DNA of 64,000 nt from Protea cynaroides (Eukaryota; Streptophyta; Magnoliopsida; Proteales; Proteaceae). Where the stretch lies: the NCBI GenBank assembly GCA_028583415.1, contig CM053269.1:50621322-50685321 (forward strand), given 5' to 3'. Below, one piece after another: positions 27,201 through 37,624 of the stretch; positions within the stretch are counted from its first letter, which is position 1, and each line of letters opens with the position of its first letter. Both the position numbers and the translations under genes were made by a program. The notes beneath the pieces were generated by a model. That model had not been told where the DNA came from, made no database searches, and saw nothing but the letters and a program-made list of their open reading frames with translations.

Positions 27201-30200
27201 GAACTAGAGTCGGGGTTGAAGTTACATAACCTGCTGCCTCCCCCATGGAATCCATGTTCCCGGGAGGAATTTACCGCATGGATCAGTATGGCAGAGACAA
27301 AGGCTACGAAGGGTTTTCCATGAGATGGGAAATGAAAACTATTAGGGTTTAAAGACGGTTCAATAAATGAAATATGTACAGCAATTCCATCAGAGAGAAT
27401 TCAACCACAAATAAAGGTGCGAAAGCAAATTCGCCGAAGCAAAGACTTACTAATCAAAGTTGTTTGCATTGACTGCCGGTGATAAGCCGAAGGAAGGTGA
27501 GGGTTCCAAACCTCAATAGGTGTCGGGGTACAGAGGAGACCAGGGCTCTGACCGCGTGCCTGTTGAAGAATGAGCCGGCGACTCATAGGCAGTGGCTTGG
27601 TTAAGGGAACCCACCGGAGCCGTAGCGAAAAAATTAGTGATCTTTCCTTTCTTCGATCGTTCCCGACAGCTTGTGCTTTCGATAGATCTACCAGTCCTTC
27701 TGTTCTGGAAAAACGCTTTGCGATCCGAAGCTCAACAACCGGGTGGTGTCCTACCGATTATGGATGGGAGGCAGGCAAGCACAAACAAGTGCTTCCCCAC
27801 ACGAACGAATGCGAGTAGGAGCCTGGGCCCCACACACACGAGTAGGAGGGGCGCTGCCCGGAGAACCGCACACAATGATGTTTTAAGAGATGGCAAATGA
27901 TTAAGGATGTAGAGGATCTGAAAAGGTATAAATTTGTCAGAAATGAAACTAAGAAGGTTGTGGGAAAAACAAAGACGAAGAAATATGAAGATCTTTACAA
28001 CAAACTGAACACAAAAGAAGAAAAATAAAACTATCTATAAGATAGCTAAAATGAGGGAAAGGAATTGTAAAGATTTCACAATGTTATATGTGTAACTGAA
28101 AGCAAAGGGAAAATAACAAAACTAAGAGATGGAGAATGGAGAGAGGTGTCAATTCACCTGAATGGGAGAATCAAACTTAATGATTCTCTCCTCCTAGCAG
28201 CTACCATTTATAAATAAAAGAAAAGAGTAGAGAGACAGATCTAGAACTCCACATGATAAGGAGTCCTAGTTACAAAAGTAGATAGGAATTCCACATGTCA
28301 ACAAGACAAAGAGTCTCATAACTCAAAAGGATAAAAAAAGTAGTAGCCATATTCTAATAAGGAAAAGGGAACTCCACAAGATAAGGTGGAGTTCCAGTTA
28401 CATTATGAGACTTAGAAGATAAAAGGATATAACATAAGAGAATAAAGCAATAAAGGATGATGACTCCACCATAAGAAGGTGAGTCAGCAGGCCAATTGGA
28501 TTAGCGTCATCTGATTAATTTGTAAATGGCAATGGGCCCTAGTGATCAGGCCCATTCCATTATAGCAATATTGTTAACAGTCCCCCCAAAAAAAAGTTGG
28601 AGCATATAAGTCATCATACCAAGCTTGGAGCAGTTCAGTCAAAACGCTGGACCAAATAGAGACTTTATAAGGATATCAGCCAACTGATTTGAAGAGACAA
28701 AGGGGGTAACCAATAATTTCTTCACAACGTCATCACGAACAAAATGACAATCCCTTTCAATATGCTTGATGCGCTCATGAATAACAAGATTACTAGCAAC
28801 GTAGATAGCAGCTTGATTGTTGCAAAACATAGTTATAGTTTGAGTTACTGGGAAGCCCAACTCTTGAAGAAGATTCTTTAAGCACAAAAGTTCAGCAGTA
28901 GTATAAGCCATGGCATAGTACCGAGCTTCAACATTGGAGCGAGCCACAATAGTTTGTTTCTTATGTTTCCATGTGACAAGATCGCCACCCAAAATATATA
29001 GTAACCAGTTGTGGATTGTCTATCACCATCAACACTAGCCTAATTAGCATTAGAGTACCCTACGATATCAATGTGCTTATAGCGAAGATAAATGAGTCAT
29101 TTGCCAAGAGATTTCTTTAGATACTTTAAGATGCGACAAGCAGCTTCCCAGTGAACTTGCTTAGGAGTTTGCATAAACTGGCTAACAACTCCAACAGCAA
29201 AGGATAGATCAGGTCTAATAACAGTAAGAGAGATAAGTTCCCCAAAAAGTCACCTATATCGGTGAAAATCAATAAAATCTTCTACGTTGTCACTAGTTTC
29301 AAACTTCTAATGAGGATCCATTGGTGTGTCAGTCAATTTAGAACCAAGTAAGCTAGATTGATACCCTTCCTACTGCAGACTACTTTAATGCCAAGGAAAT
29401 AATGGAGGGGGCCCAAATCTTTCATCTAAAAATGATTATTTAAGTAAGATTTGATCTCAATGATACCAGACTTATCATCTGCTGTAATAATAATATCATC
29501 AACATAACAGCTTTAGAATGATAGCGTTGTATAAACATAAGTGGTCAAAATAACATGGAGAGAAAAAACAATGTGTAATAACAGTGCTGAATTTAGTGCT
29601 GAATTTATCAAACCAAGCACGTGAAGAATGTTTTAGCCCATAGATAGCTTTGTGCAATTTGCAAACTCTGGTAGACTTCTCCCTTGAGCAACATACACGG
29701 GAGGTTGGTCCATATAGACATCTTCCTGGAAGTCTCCATATAGAAAGACATTCCTGACATCCATCTAATAGAGAGGCCAATCAAAATTGATAGCCAAGAA
29801 GATAATATCATGGTCATAGTTGAGAGAAGCAACAGGGGAAAACGTTTCAAAATAATCAACATCATATGTCTAAGTAAATCCTTTGGCAACAAGGCGAGCT
29901 TTAAGGCGCTCAACAGACCCATCAGGATTATGCTTAACAATGTAAACCCAGTGGCAACGTAAAATAGACTTCCCGGCAGGTAGATCAACAAGCATCCATG
30001 TGTGACAAAAGGTCAAGGCATCAGGACCTGGGTTGAAACCTCGGGCTAAGCCCGGCCTGGCCTGGCCCAGCCTGACCCTAAAAACATCATATAGATATAT
30101 ATGATATAGATAGAGTGGTTGAGGGCAAGAGGGTCTTTTCGACTCCCAAAACCCTATCAGTGCAGGTTCATTCATTTAAAGAAAATCAGAAACGAAAAAG

Positions 30201-33200
30201 GAATAAAGGGAGGAGAAGTAGAACCACCACTCTCCCCAGCGATGCCTCCGCCGGCAACCCCCGCAGCACCCAAGCTGCATGTTAACATTGTATGCCTGCC
30301 TGCCTTTGGGCTTTGACTAGATAAAGGGCCGTAAAGAACCCATGTTACTTATTGACGGAGGAGTTGTGCAAGAGGTTGACCGGAACGGTGAGCATTGCGC
30401 AGATGGAGATGTCATCGGCAACTTATGTAGAGCCATTCCCGGCGATGGCGCAATCTTCGGTGCCGATGACGGCGATGAAGAGGTTAGGATTGTCGAAGGT
30501 CAACCATGAGGTTCTCCAATTCTCTGTGCTCTTCTCAAATGAAAGGAAAAAAAGAGGAGATTGATGTTATGAGATTAGTTGCAGAATTCAAGGAATCGTC
30601 TTCTCTTTTATGTTAAGTTGTGGGAGATTTCTGTCAAAATTTGCATTAGAGAAATTGTTTCATTGTCATTCTGTAGAGGCTCAGAGTGTTTGGGAAATGG
30701 GTTTTATGGGTCTTTTTCATTCCTACAATTCATGATTTTTATTCAAAATGGGCAAATGCAAAAAGGGGAAAATAGTTTACATGTAAGAAATTGATTCCTT
30801 GATCTCTTTGTCTCTCTCATTTCTCCTTTCTGCCGTGTGCCTCCTTCTCTGTGTTACTCTTGTTCAATTTTACCCATTTTGGGGGTGGGGGACCGATACA
30901 GGGTCAATCAAGGCGAAACCGGCCCAACCCCGCCGGACCTAATCAGGGTCAACCAAGGCTGGACCGGGTTAACCTGAACCCTACTAGGATTGGGTTGGGT
31001 TGAAGGTTTGTCTAACCCTGGCAAGCAAGGATTAAAATCTCAAGTCTCAAGGTCGTCTCGACCTCGAGCCAGACGGAGATTTCCGAGATCTCAGCGATAA
31101 CTTGCTGAAAAGCCGCGAAGGCTAGAAATGAGTGTTTTGAGCCTTAAATGACCATTTTAAAGCTTAAAATACACTATTTTAACTTGTATAAACACATTCA
31201 AACCATAAAATTGAAAAACCAATTACGTATTGTGGTTGTTTGGGTTTACACCCAAATTTGGCAGTGTCAATCTGAAGTTTACATATAAACTTAGGGTAAT
31301 ATTAGCTATTCTACATAATGTTACACTAATAGAAGATCAAAGAAGACCATATGAGCCAGTAATATTATATTTTTAGAAAAAGAATAAACATAATAACATT
31401 TATTTAGTAATTGTCACAGTCAAAAAACCCAAAGCAGTCAAGTAGACCATACAATCATAATTCATACATTATGTCGAAACCAGTTGAAAATCAGTCGAAA
31501 ATGTCAAGAAATGATTGAAACTGGTCGTAAATGTCGAAACCAGTCGAGACTGTTCGGGAACTGGTTGAGAATCTCGAGATCTCGTCTCGTACCCAGTCTT
31601 GTCTCGTCTCGACCAAGTCGAGAATTTTGAGAAATTCGAGACTCGACGAGATCTCATCGAGATTTTAATCTATGTTGGCAAGGTTGGGCCGGGCCTGGGC
31701 TGGCTTTAAGGGACCCAGGATAGGGTTTGGGTTTGTAAATGCCCGGCCCAACCCGGCCCTATTGCAACCCTAGTTGCAACAGTAAAGCATTGATAACAGT
31801 AGTACCAAGAGCAATCGATCAGATGCAACAGTAGCAATAGGGATAGCAGATTAATAGCACATCGACAATAGTAGCAGTAGTTTATCAATACATAGACGTA
31901 GTAATAGGATTAGAAAGACTTAAACTATCAAACCAGCAATAAAATATTACACCAGTAATCTATTAATGCTCTGAGACCATGTAACTAAAAGCAAAGGGAA
32001 AATAATAGATCCGAGAGAGGGAGAGAATCGAGAAATGGCGAATGGAGAGAAAAGTGTCGATTCCACTAAATGGGAGAATCAAACTTAATGATCCTCTCTT
32101 CTTAGCAACTACCATTTACAGATAAAAAGAAAGAGTAGAGAAATAGATCTAGGACTCCACATGATAAGGAGTCTTAGTTACAAAAGTAGATAGGAATTCC
32201 ACATGTCAACACGATGAGGAATCCCACAACTAAAAAGGATAAAAAGAAGTAATCCTATTCCCATAATGAGAAGGGAACTCCACAAGTAAGGTGGAGTTTT
32301 CCAGTTGCGTTATGAAACTTAAAAGATAAAAGGATAAAACATAAGAGGATAAAGCAACAAAGGATAATGACTCCACCATAAGAAGGTAAGTTAGCGGGCC
32401 AGCTAGATAGCACTAATCCCGAGATGGGAGCGCCATCTAGTTAACTCATGAATGGGAATGGGCCCTGTTGATCAGGTCCATTCCCTTATAGCAACATCAT
32501 TAACAAGATGTATTAAAAGTGCAATGGTAAAGTTCTAGTAAGTGATAAAAACATTAAGGAGGGAAGGAAAGAGTATTTATACACCCTACATAATGAAGAC
32601 ACCTCGAGTAATAATGTCCCTAAAGGTTGCATTATCCATCAAAGCCCCACAGGTTGTAAACATATATACAAAAAATTAAGTGTCAAAATTAAAAGAAGTT
32701 TTAAGGATGATGAATGTAGGCAAAGCACCAGACCTAGATGAGGTTATAACAGAAGTATGGAAGAGCTTAGGAATCTATGGATTATTCTGGATTACCAAGC
32801 TATTCAATAAGATTAAGAGCACAAGGAAAATGCCAGATGAAAGGAGGAAAAGCGTTGTGGTTTTGATTTTTAAAAATAAAGGTGATATTCAAAACTACAA
32901 TAACTACAGAGGCATAAAACTAACGATACTATGAAATTATGAGAGAGAGAGTTATTGAAACTTGCCTGAGACAAGAAACTACTATTTCGGAGATCCAATT
33001 TGGTATTATGTCAAAGAGATCTAGGACAACAATTATTTACTTACTTAAGAGACTCATGGAAAGATTTAGAGATTATAAGAACAAAAAGGATCTCCATATG
33101 GTCTTTATTGACCTAAAAAAAAAAACTTATAACAGAGTCCGAAAAGAGTTAATCTGGCAAGTGCTAGGAAGAAAAGTGTTTTAAGAAAATAAGTGGGCAT

Positions 33201-35678
33201 AGTAAAGGATAAGTATTATAGTGTGGTAACTAGAGAAAGAACCGTGGGGACTCAAAGTAGTGAATTCCCAATTACAATTGGTTACATCAAAGATCAACTT
33301 TAAGCCCTTATTTATTTGCGTTTATCATGGATGATTTAACCAGAAACATTTAATATGAAGTTCCTTCTTGTATGCTTTTGCTGATGATATTGTTTGGTGG
33401 ATAAGATAAAAGCAGTAAGAACAGTGAGGGGCTTAAAAAGTGAATTCTCAATCACAATTGGATTACATCAAGGATCAACTTTAAGCCTTTATTTATTTAC
33501 GCTTATCAAAGATGATTTAACCAAAGACATTCAAGATGAGATTCCTTGATCTGTGCGTTTTTGCTGATAATATTGTTTTGGTGCAGAAAATAAAAGCAAG
33601 GATTAATATTAAGTTGGAGCTATAGAGATCAACGTTGAATCAAAAGGTTTTAAGATAAGTAGAACGAATACAAAGTATATAGTGTGTAACTTTAACCACA
33701 AGGACGGATAAAGAGGTGGTGAAAATTGATGAGAAAGAGATAATACAAAGTGACTATTTTATGTATCTAAGCTCAATCATATATAAAAAAAATAAAAAAT
33801 AAAAAAATGATATAGAGGGATGTTTCATAGAGGATTAAAATATGATAAATGAAGTGAAGAGGCACATCTGGAATGCTACGTGATCGGCAAATTCCTTTAA
33901 ACTTAAAGGAAATTTTATAGGATAGTCATTTGATTGGCTATGATGTATGGTGCAGAATGTTGGGCAGTTAATAAGCATCATATAGATAAACTCAGTGTAA
34001 CTGAGATGAAGATGTTGAGATAGATGTGTGGCAAAACTAGGAAGGATAAGGTAAGGAATAAGCGCATATTATAACAGATTTGAGAGTAGCACCGATATAT
34101 GATAAGCTACGGGAAAGTTGTTTGAGATGGCATGGGCATGTTTAACAAAGGCCTTTATATGCTCCAATACAGAGGAGTGATTTGATTCAGATCGAAGGAT
34201 CTAAAAGAGCCAAAGGCAGACATAAAATGACTTTATGTGTGTTGGTGAGGAAAGACATGCATATTTTAGGCCTTGTTTTATATATGACATCGAACATAGC
34301 TGATTGAAAGACAATAATCCATGTAGCCGACGTCATTTAGTTGGGATAAGGCTTTATTGTTGTTGTTGAAATATGGTATATTGTGTCATAAGTATTTCTT
34401 TAGTAAATTCGCCTCCCTCTTTTTTGGGTTCCATTCTCCTATTCTCTTACGTAGTTTTTTATTTCCTAATGACCTACAAAATAAGCATGGGCTTAAAAAT
34501 TTGCAATATAGCAATGCAGTCAAGCCAACACTCATTCTCTTTTTATGGCAAGGAGGAAGGTGAGGGTATGCATACATTTTACAAGCCCGTAACATGAACA
34601 AATGCATTTTTACCATATACTGTCTTTCTCCACAGTATTTAAAAATAAATAAATAAATAAATAAAAGAAAGAGATACACACTCTTAAAGTCAATACTCCA
34701 TTTGTATCCTCTAAAATCAAAATAGAAGAGGATATGGACAAAATCAGCCGTAAGGGCCTCAACTTTTCTTGACAAAAGCAAACTTCCTAGAGCCATCATG
34801 GAAATTCATTGAAACAGTCAATGGTAACGGCAGTCCTAAACAACTCTTGTCTGACTCACTTTCATCTTCTGTTTTTCCAGCCAAATAAATAAATAATTAA
34901 CCAATCTGACAAATGGGGGAGGAAGGGGCTTCTATATGAAAACTCTGTTCCAATAGATAACTCACGTGCCAACTGTCTTGATCTTGTAGTTTCGGATGGA
35001 TTACGAATTAGGTTATCATTTCCACTATTTCCAAATTTAAAAAAGAGAAAACACGAAGCGTTTTTTTTTTTTTTTCTCTTGGGGGGGAGGTTGTTGATGT
35101 AATAGAGAGGAATTCTACCTCTCCAGATGCAATGTAACGTCCATCCTGTGAAGCAGCCACACAACTCAAAGCTTTAGGCATTCGTGCTGACACTATGAGT
35201 TGAGACTGAGTGCGTGAATCAACATTGTAAATCACAACAGCACAACCGGCCAAGTAGATGCAGTCACCAGTTGAAATATTTGAAGCCAATCCATTGGAAT
35301 TCTTAGTCGTCAAGCCAATTATCTCCTCCAAATCCAACTGCATATTCAACAAGAGCAGAGAGGAATCCAATAACATGAAGTTCATGCATTTCAACTATGA
35401 AGTGCAGCATTTTAATCCAATAACAACAGCTAAAAGAGATTGGCAAGTTCGGTAAGATTTTATAACTAAAACTAACATCAAAAGGAGGGCGAGGAAAAGA
35501 TTTAGAAATTTATTTATAGCCTTGGATTTCATGGGTGAAAAGGCTAGACTGAATCGTTTGAGGCATTGGTTTTTAGGGTTGGAACTTTGAAGAGCTGGTA
35601 AATGGAGATCTGAATGCGTACCGTTGGAATTGAATCTGATCTCTTGCGCTTGCGATTAGGCTTCATATTGAACGCCAT
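9224..35678 (-). CDS. WD40 protein of the WDR62/MAPKBP1 family
   Basis: Sixteen exons on the minus strand give 1055 residues with every phase consistent: 35678-35622, 35337-35119, 25976-25868, 25717-25343, 25243-25191, 24866-24620, 24332-24254, 24120-24000, 23277-23194, 23089-22928, 17444-17112, 16910-16738, 16634-16519, 12941-12574, 11172-10957, 9679-9224. The N-terminus is basic (NRKRKRSD). Residues 20-92 (LEEIIGLTTKNSNGL, YLAGCAVVIYN, DGRYIASGE) match the start of the WDR62/MAPKBP1 beta-propeller. WD-type strands follow: VLIWDY near residue 100, YLCLWDW near 143, LKFWKVE near 188, LSVWEIQ near 362, ICIYDF near 468, CIFLWKI near 508. A less conserved half follows, with TMDNRWLTIHTVCFDP near 673 and a helical C-terminus (KKALLSVDAAAQHAHLFFNKLE). 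Animal relatives are JNK/MAPK or spindle scaffolds; the plant role is not established. From memory, the Arabidopsis neighbour of DEX1 is such a WD40 gene (At3g09080). Intron 2 is 9.1 kb and intron 10 is 5.5 kb because of transposons. ATG at 35678 was chosen as the first in-frame start after an upstream stop-free stretch; the ATG four codons later is possible. Confidence 0.9.
12092..12114 (+). repeat. poly-A tract in WD40 gene intron 14
   Basis: A run of more than 20 A follows gataat; it could be the tail of an old retroposed sequence, but no body could be identified upstream. Confidence 0.4.
13876..14865. mobile_element. non-autonomous hAT-like DNA transposon
   Basis: The element begins catagttgtcaaggcg and ends with its inverted repeat cgccttgacaactatg. 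It is flanked by identical 8-bp target duplications aatactag (13868-13875 and 14866-14873), as expected for hAT. Subterminal GC-rich blocks (ggcgcctaggcg, gcccaggc) occur near both ends, while the centre is AT-rich. No transposase reading frame is present. It lies in intron 13 of the WD40 gene. Confidence 0.85.
14923..15052. repeat. 130-bp near-palindrome (foldback)
   Basis: The outer arms aatcgtctccagccgcc and its approximate complement ggcgggagacgattt frame inner arms cacagatct / ggatctgtg around a short loop near 14987. The transcript of either strand could form a stem of about 60 bp with some mismatches. It lies in intron 13 of the WD40 gene, shortly after the hAT element. Confidence 0.65.
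15336..16425. repeat. direct repeat pair around the L1 remnant
   Basis: About 70 bp at 15336-15405 and 16357-16423 are similar and share the exact run acctaaagtatctgtcacac. They flank the L1 remnant and may be two copies of the same LINE segment, or the product of a tandem duplication. Confidence 0.55.
15600..16350 (-). pseudogene. L1-type LINE, 3' ORF2 remnant
   Basis: Minus-strand fragments in shifting frames include GLVKWGSCLMVDNGIRI near 16150-16100 and KLAFCAAIYHIWMECNLRPW near 15790-15720, typical of the cysteine-rich/zf-RVT end of plant L1 ORF2. Stops and frameshifts interrupt it. It is in intron 13 of the WD40 gene. Confidence 0.6.
17688..17943 (+). repeat. 5' LTR of the copia element
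   Basis: 256 bp, TGTT...AACA ends, with a TATA-like tattataaatac at about 17873. It is followed directly by the tRNA-Met-type primer-binding site. Confidence 0.88.
21880..22103 (+). repeat. 3' LTR of the copia element
   Basis: 224 bp, matching the 5' LTR except for substitutions and small deletions (for example a shorter segment before gtgagtctgtc). The length and sequence differences indicate that the insertion is old. Confidence 0.88.
23530..23935. repeat. unclassified repeat-like insert in WD40 gene intron 8
   Basis: This stretch carries repeated gtttcgacc, tcgaaac and cgaggtttc words unlike the surrounding intron. This suggests a decayed DNA element, but no terminal repeats or target duplication were found. 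Confidence 0.35.
24371..24484 (+). mobile_element. tRNA-like SINE, first of a tandem pair
   Basis: Contains a box-A-like segment (ttagcttagttgg), the hairpin cacctcaaagaggt, a box-B-like segment (gagttcaactc), and an A-rich end near 24474-24484. It lies in intron 6 of the WD40 gene and is followed at once by a second copy. It is too degenerate to be a functional tRNA. Confidence 0.55.
24486..24575 (+). mobile_element. tRNA-like SINE, second of a tandem pair
   Basis: Starts ccccaaggggtagctcagtt, keeps box A (tagctcagttgg) and box B (gagttcgactc), and closes with cttggggcc, which can pair with the start. A similar copy lies at 44748. It is called a SINE rather than a tRNA gene because the anticodon arm is abnormal and it recurs with A-rich tails. 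Confidence 0.55.
26031..26160. repeat. tandem duplication in WD40 gene intron 2
   Basis: About 75 bp repeated with ataactcttacaa, catataatcaca-like and gaataactcag words. It appears to be a local duplication. Confidence 0.5.
26777..26932 (+). pseudogene. ycf2: plastid ycf2 3' end inserted in the nucleus
   Basis: The reading frame [20 protein letters not shown] followed by LLRKRW-FPDEMK is the C-terminus of plastid Ycf2, and the DNA after it (gaaagatttcccattcctta) continues as plastid sequence. Similarity seems to stop abruptly near 26777 and 26932. It is only a fragment and cannot be functional. It may have come directly from the plastid, or through mitochondrial DNA that had taken up plastid DNA. 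Confidence 0.8.
26933..27885. other. probable mosaic of organelle DNA (NUMT/NUPT)
   Basis: Between and after the ycf2 and rrn23 pieces lies higher-GC sequence unlike the nuclear intron. Examples are the open frame reading KKLVIFPFFDRSRQLVLSID near 27625-27690 and the gctgcccggagaaccgcaca stretch near 27852. It looks mitochondrial in style, but I could not name a gene. The mixture suggests that a mitochondrial segment carrying plastid pieces was inserted, or that several pieces were joined. Confidence 0.45.
27540..27628 (+). pseudogene. rrn23: plastid 23S rRNA (rrn23) fragment
   Basis: Words ccagggctctgaccgcgtgc, gaatgagccggcgactcata and ggaacccaccggagccgtag are the well-known plastid-type 23S rRNA segment. 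Similarity ends near 27628 where a different organelle-like sequence begins. It is a dead nuclear fragment within intron 2 of the WD40 gene. Confidence 0.78.
28091..28579 (-). repeat. 3' LTR of the nested copia element
   Basis: 489 bp, closely similar to 31980-32505 with small indels. A purine-rich tract on the minus strand precedes it (28580-28600). Confidence 0.85.
30025..31775. mobile_element. GC-rich-ended DNA element nested in the copia element
   Basis: Both ends carry pyrimidine/purine-alternating GC words (cccggcctggcctggcccag on the left, cccggcccaacccggcccta on the right), resembling the termini of the hAT element at 51514-52815. It replaces the gag-to-integrase part of the copia element. 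A clean 8-bp target duplication was not found, so an accompanying deletion is likely. The interior (30120-30560) has short open frames of unknown origin, and the element contains another one at 31026-31675. Confidence 0.5.
31026..31675. mobile_element. small inverted-repeat element (MITE-like)
   Basis: The ends gattaaaatctc and gagattttaatc are inverted repeats. The flanks tggcaag (31019-31025) and tggcaag (31676-31682) match over 7 bp, and an eighth base differs. Subterminal regions are rich in gtctcgacc/ggtcgagac-type words on both sides. No coding capacity. This is the innermost of the nested insertions here. Confidence 0.68.
31980..32505 (-). repeat. 5' LTR of the nested copia element
   Basis: 526 bp. 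On the minus strand it runs TGTTAATGATG...AGTTACA and is followed by TGGTCTCAGAGC, a variant of the tRNA-Met primer-binding site. Confidence 0.85.
33240..33550 (+). repeat. tandem duplication inside the RTE LINE
   Basis: About 33240-33400 and 33420-33550 repeat the same reverse transcriptase section (gtgaattc.caatcacaat, ggatcaactttaagcc, gatgatttaacca), so the LINE has gained an extra copy of about 180 bp. Confidence 0.7.
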
Positions 35679-35949
35679 ACCTCGCAAAACACAGTCATGG
35701 AGTTTATAGCTCCAACGAAAAAAAAATGAAATTCTAGAGAGGGAAACGGAAACCAAGAAGCGGGCCAGGGCGGGAAATAGATGCAAATGTAATAATAACC
35801 CATAAATTGACCGAGGAACGTTCGTCTTGACCGTTTTTTCGCTTGGGATCATGTAATCAAGGACACGAGAAATGCCGTAGACTCACGACAAAACCTGTTC
35901 GATTGGAATCTTTCGTTCCAAGGATTGATAGAAGGGCTGTTACTATAGA

Positions 35950-36660
35950 TTATTCGCGGCTCGGTTTCGGTTTGGTTCGATTTGTAAAAGGTAATACTGA
36001 AATCGAACCGTTTCATAAACATTTTGAAAGTTCATTCCGAAACCGTTTATTAATTGGTTTCGGTTTACCTGTTTGTAAACGGTTTTTTGCGTTAACGGGT
36101 TAAACAGTTTTGATTGTTGGTTTTTAAACAGAGTTTTACAAACGGTTTCGCTTTTTAGTTATGTTAAAAGCTCAAGCACAAGAAACTATTAAACTATGAA
36201 AGAAATGAGATAGAGAGAAAGAGAGAGAGATTAGAAGACGAACGGGTTTTAAATTTTAATTTTAGCATTGTTGTCTTTTATTATCTTTAGATTTTACATT
36301 TATTATTTTAGTATATGAAAATGGTAATTTTTTTTAATTCAAAACTGAAAAACCAATTCAAATGTGTTACTTGTATACTGATCCGGGAAATGAAAAAGTC
36401 AAGTGTTATAGGGTTCTAATAAGGATAATTAATTTATAAAAGGTTTGATTAAACTGTTTTACAATCGGTTTGATTATACAGTTTTAACCGGGATCACACC
36501 ATTGTTTTAATAGGTTTAAACAGTTCGGTTCGGTTCGGTTTCGGTATACGTTGTCAAATTGTAAACCATAATCAAACTGTTTAATAAACGGTTTGTCAGT
36601 TACAATTTAAATAGTTCAGTTCGATTTCACTATACGATTTGGTTTCATTTTAGACACTCT
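35950..36660. repeat. low-complexity hAT-like repeat
   Basis: The stretch is full of cggtttcggtt, ggttcggttcggtt and aaacggttt words on both sides, with an end cattttagacactcttaa that resembles the ttttgacaccctta terminus of the element at 58911. No matching left end or target duplication was found. Confidence 0.45.
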
Positions 36661-37321
36661 TAAAAGACTCGTTTGCATCTAACCGTCAATCAATGTCAAC
36701 AAATTCGCGGGATTATATATTTTCTTCTCATTTTTTCTGTTGTAATTTGCTCGGGCTCTACAATAAATATTCCAATCTGATGGCATTATTTGAATTCTGG
36801 TTATGGATGATCATAATTGACAAATTTTTATTTGGGAATAATCTAATGGAATAAAATTTGGGTTTAAATTGTTATGTGAGTTTGAAAGTTGAAATTAGCC
36901 CAAAACAAGTCGAATATAGAAACAACAGTCAAGTAACAAGGCATTGCTTAAGGGGTGATCGGGTGAAATGCAAAGTGAAACATGGGTAGTGTCATACCTA
37001 AATTTTCTGAACATCGGGGATATGACTAGGATGTTTACCGCCCTCCCAACCAACCTCCAAGATCTCGACACAACGTTAGCCACATCACACCATCTCATCA
37101 CATAACCGCAAAACTACTACATGATCAAAGTAAAAAACAAATAAAATAACTATCAAACATTGTTGAATGGTCATTAAACTTTCCCCTATACCTTTCCAAG
37201 ATACGTCGAACAAATAGATACCAAGTTTTTTTTTTTCCCTATAAAGAATCCTATGAAGGCCTTGCTAAGCTGGGCAGCATGCTAAGAAACTTGCTCATCT
37301 GAGCAAACTCCATTCACCTCT

Positions 37322-37624
37322 TTATCTTCCTCCGAGTAAGGCTGGGGAGTATAGTTCAGATATACATCCATCTCCCCCCTCTTCAAATCCTTCAAACCAC
37401 CTGCTGCTCCATGTAGCATTTCCGGTTTCGTGCTCCACTCCTATCTCATCTTGACTTCCCGAGGCTACCTCAATTTTCTCAGGGCTCAGCTCCCCTTCTT
37501 CCACCTCCTCCCTTCCCCGAGACACTCTAGGTGGAAGGGGAAGGAAGTCCTCCTGTTCCATCGTTGGGGGGTGAGGGAAACCTACCTGCTGAGCAACCAA
37601 CCCTGATTCCCATTCATCGAACAA
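37322..37624 (-). pseudogene. unidentified open frame, possibly LINE ORF1 remnant
   Basis: A 100-residue frame with acidic, proline-rich composition (FLPLPPRVSRGREEVEEGEL). Plant LINE ORF1 tails can look like this, but there is no diagnostic motif. It could also be chance. Confidence 0.25.

Larger units (their letters stand above)
28091..32505 (-). mobile_element. Ty1-copia retrotransposon nested in the LINE, internally deleted
   Basis: Minus orientation. The LTRs are 31980-32505 (526 bp) and 28091-28579 (489 bp), each beginning tgtaact and ending ttaaca on the plus strand. The primer-binding site TGGTCTCAGAGC adjoins the 5' LTR and a purine tract adjoins the 3' LTR at 28580-28600. Flanks atatg (28086-28090) and agatg (32506-32510) form a target duplication with one mismatch. 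Coding remains: DALTFCHTW, KHNPDGSVERLKARLVAKGF near 29960-29880, and RNase H-type IVARSNVEARYYAMA and ERDCHFVRDDVV near 28940-28720. Gag, protease and integrase are missing; other elements occupy that place (about 30025-31775). Confidence 0.87.
27885..34370 (+). mobile_element. RTE-type LINE, 5'-truncated, split by a copia element
   Basis: The left part (about 27885-28090) reads KYEDLYNKLNTKEEK and IYKIAKMRERN. The right part (32506-34370) continues with GKVLVSDKNIKEG, then reverse transcriptase segments GKAPDLDEVITEVWKSLG, KMPDERRKS, NKGDIQNYNNYRGIKL, LHMVFIDLKK, and a decayed 3' part. The end (about 34350-34370) is the RTE-style gataaggctttattgttgtt tail with a short TTG repeat. The break between the parts is the copia element at 28091-32505. 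Frameshifts and stops show that it is dead. It lies antisense in intron 2 of the WD40 gene. Confidence 0.82.

Noticed and set aside
27570..27900. Open frames over the rRNA-like region as a novel gene
   Set aside because: The start of these frames is in a plastid 23S rRNA fragment; the rest looks like organelle DNA without a known gene.
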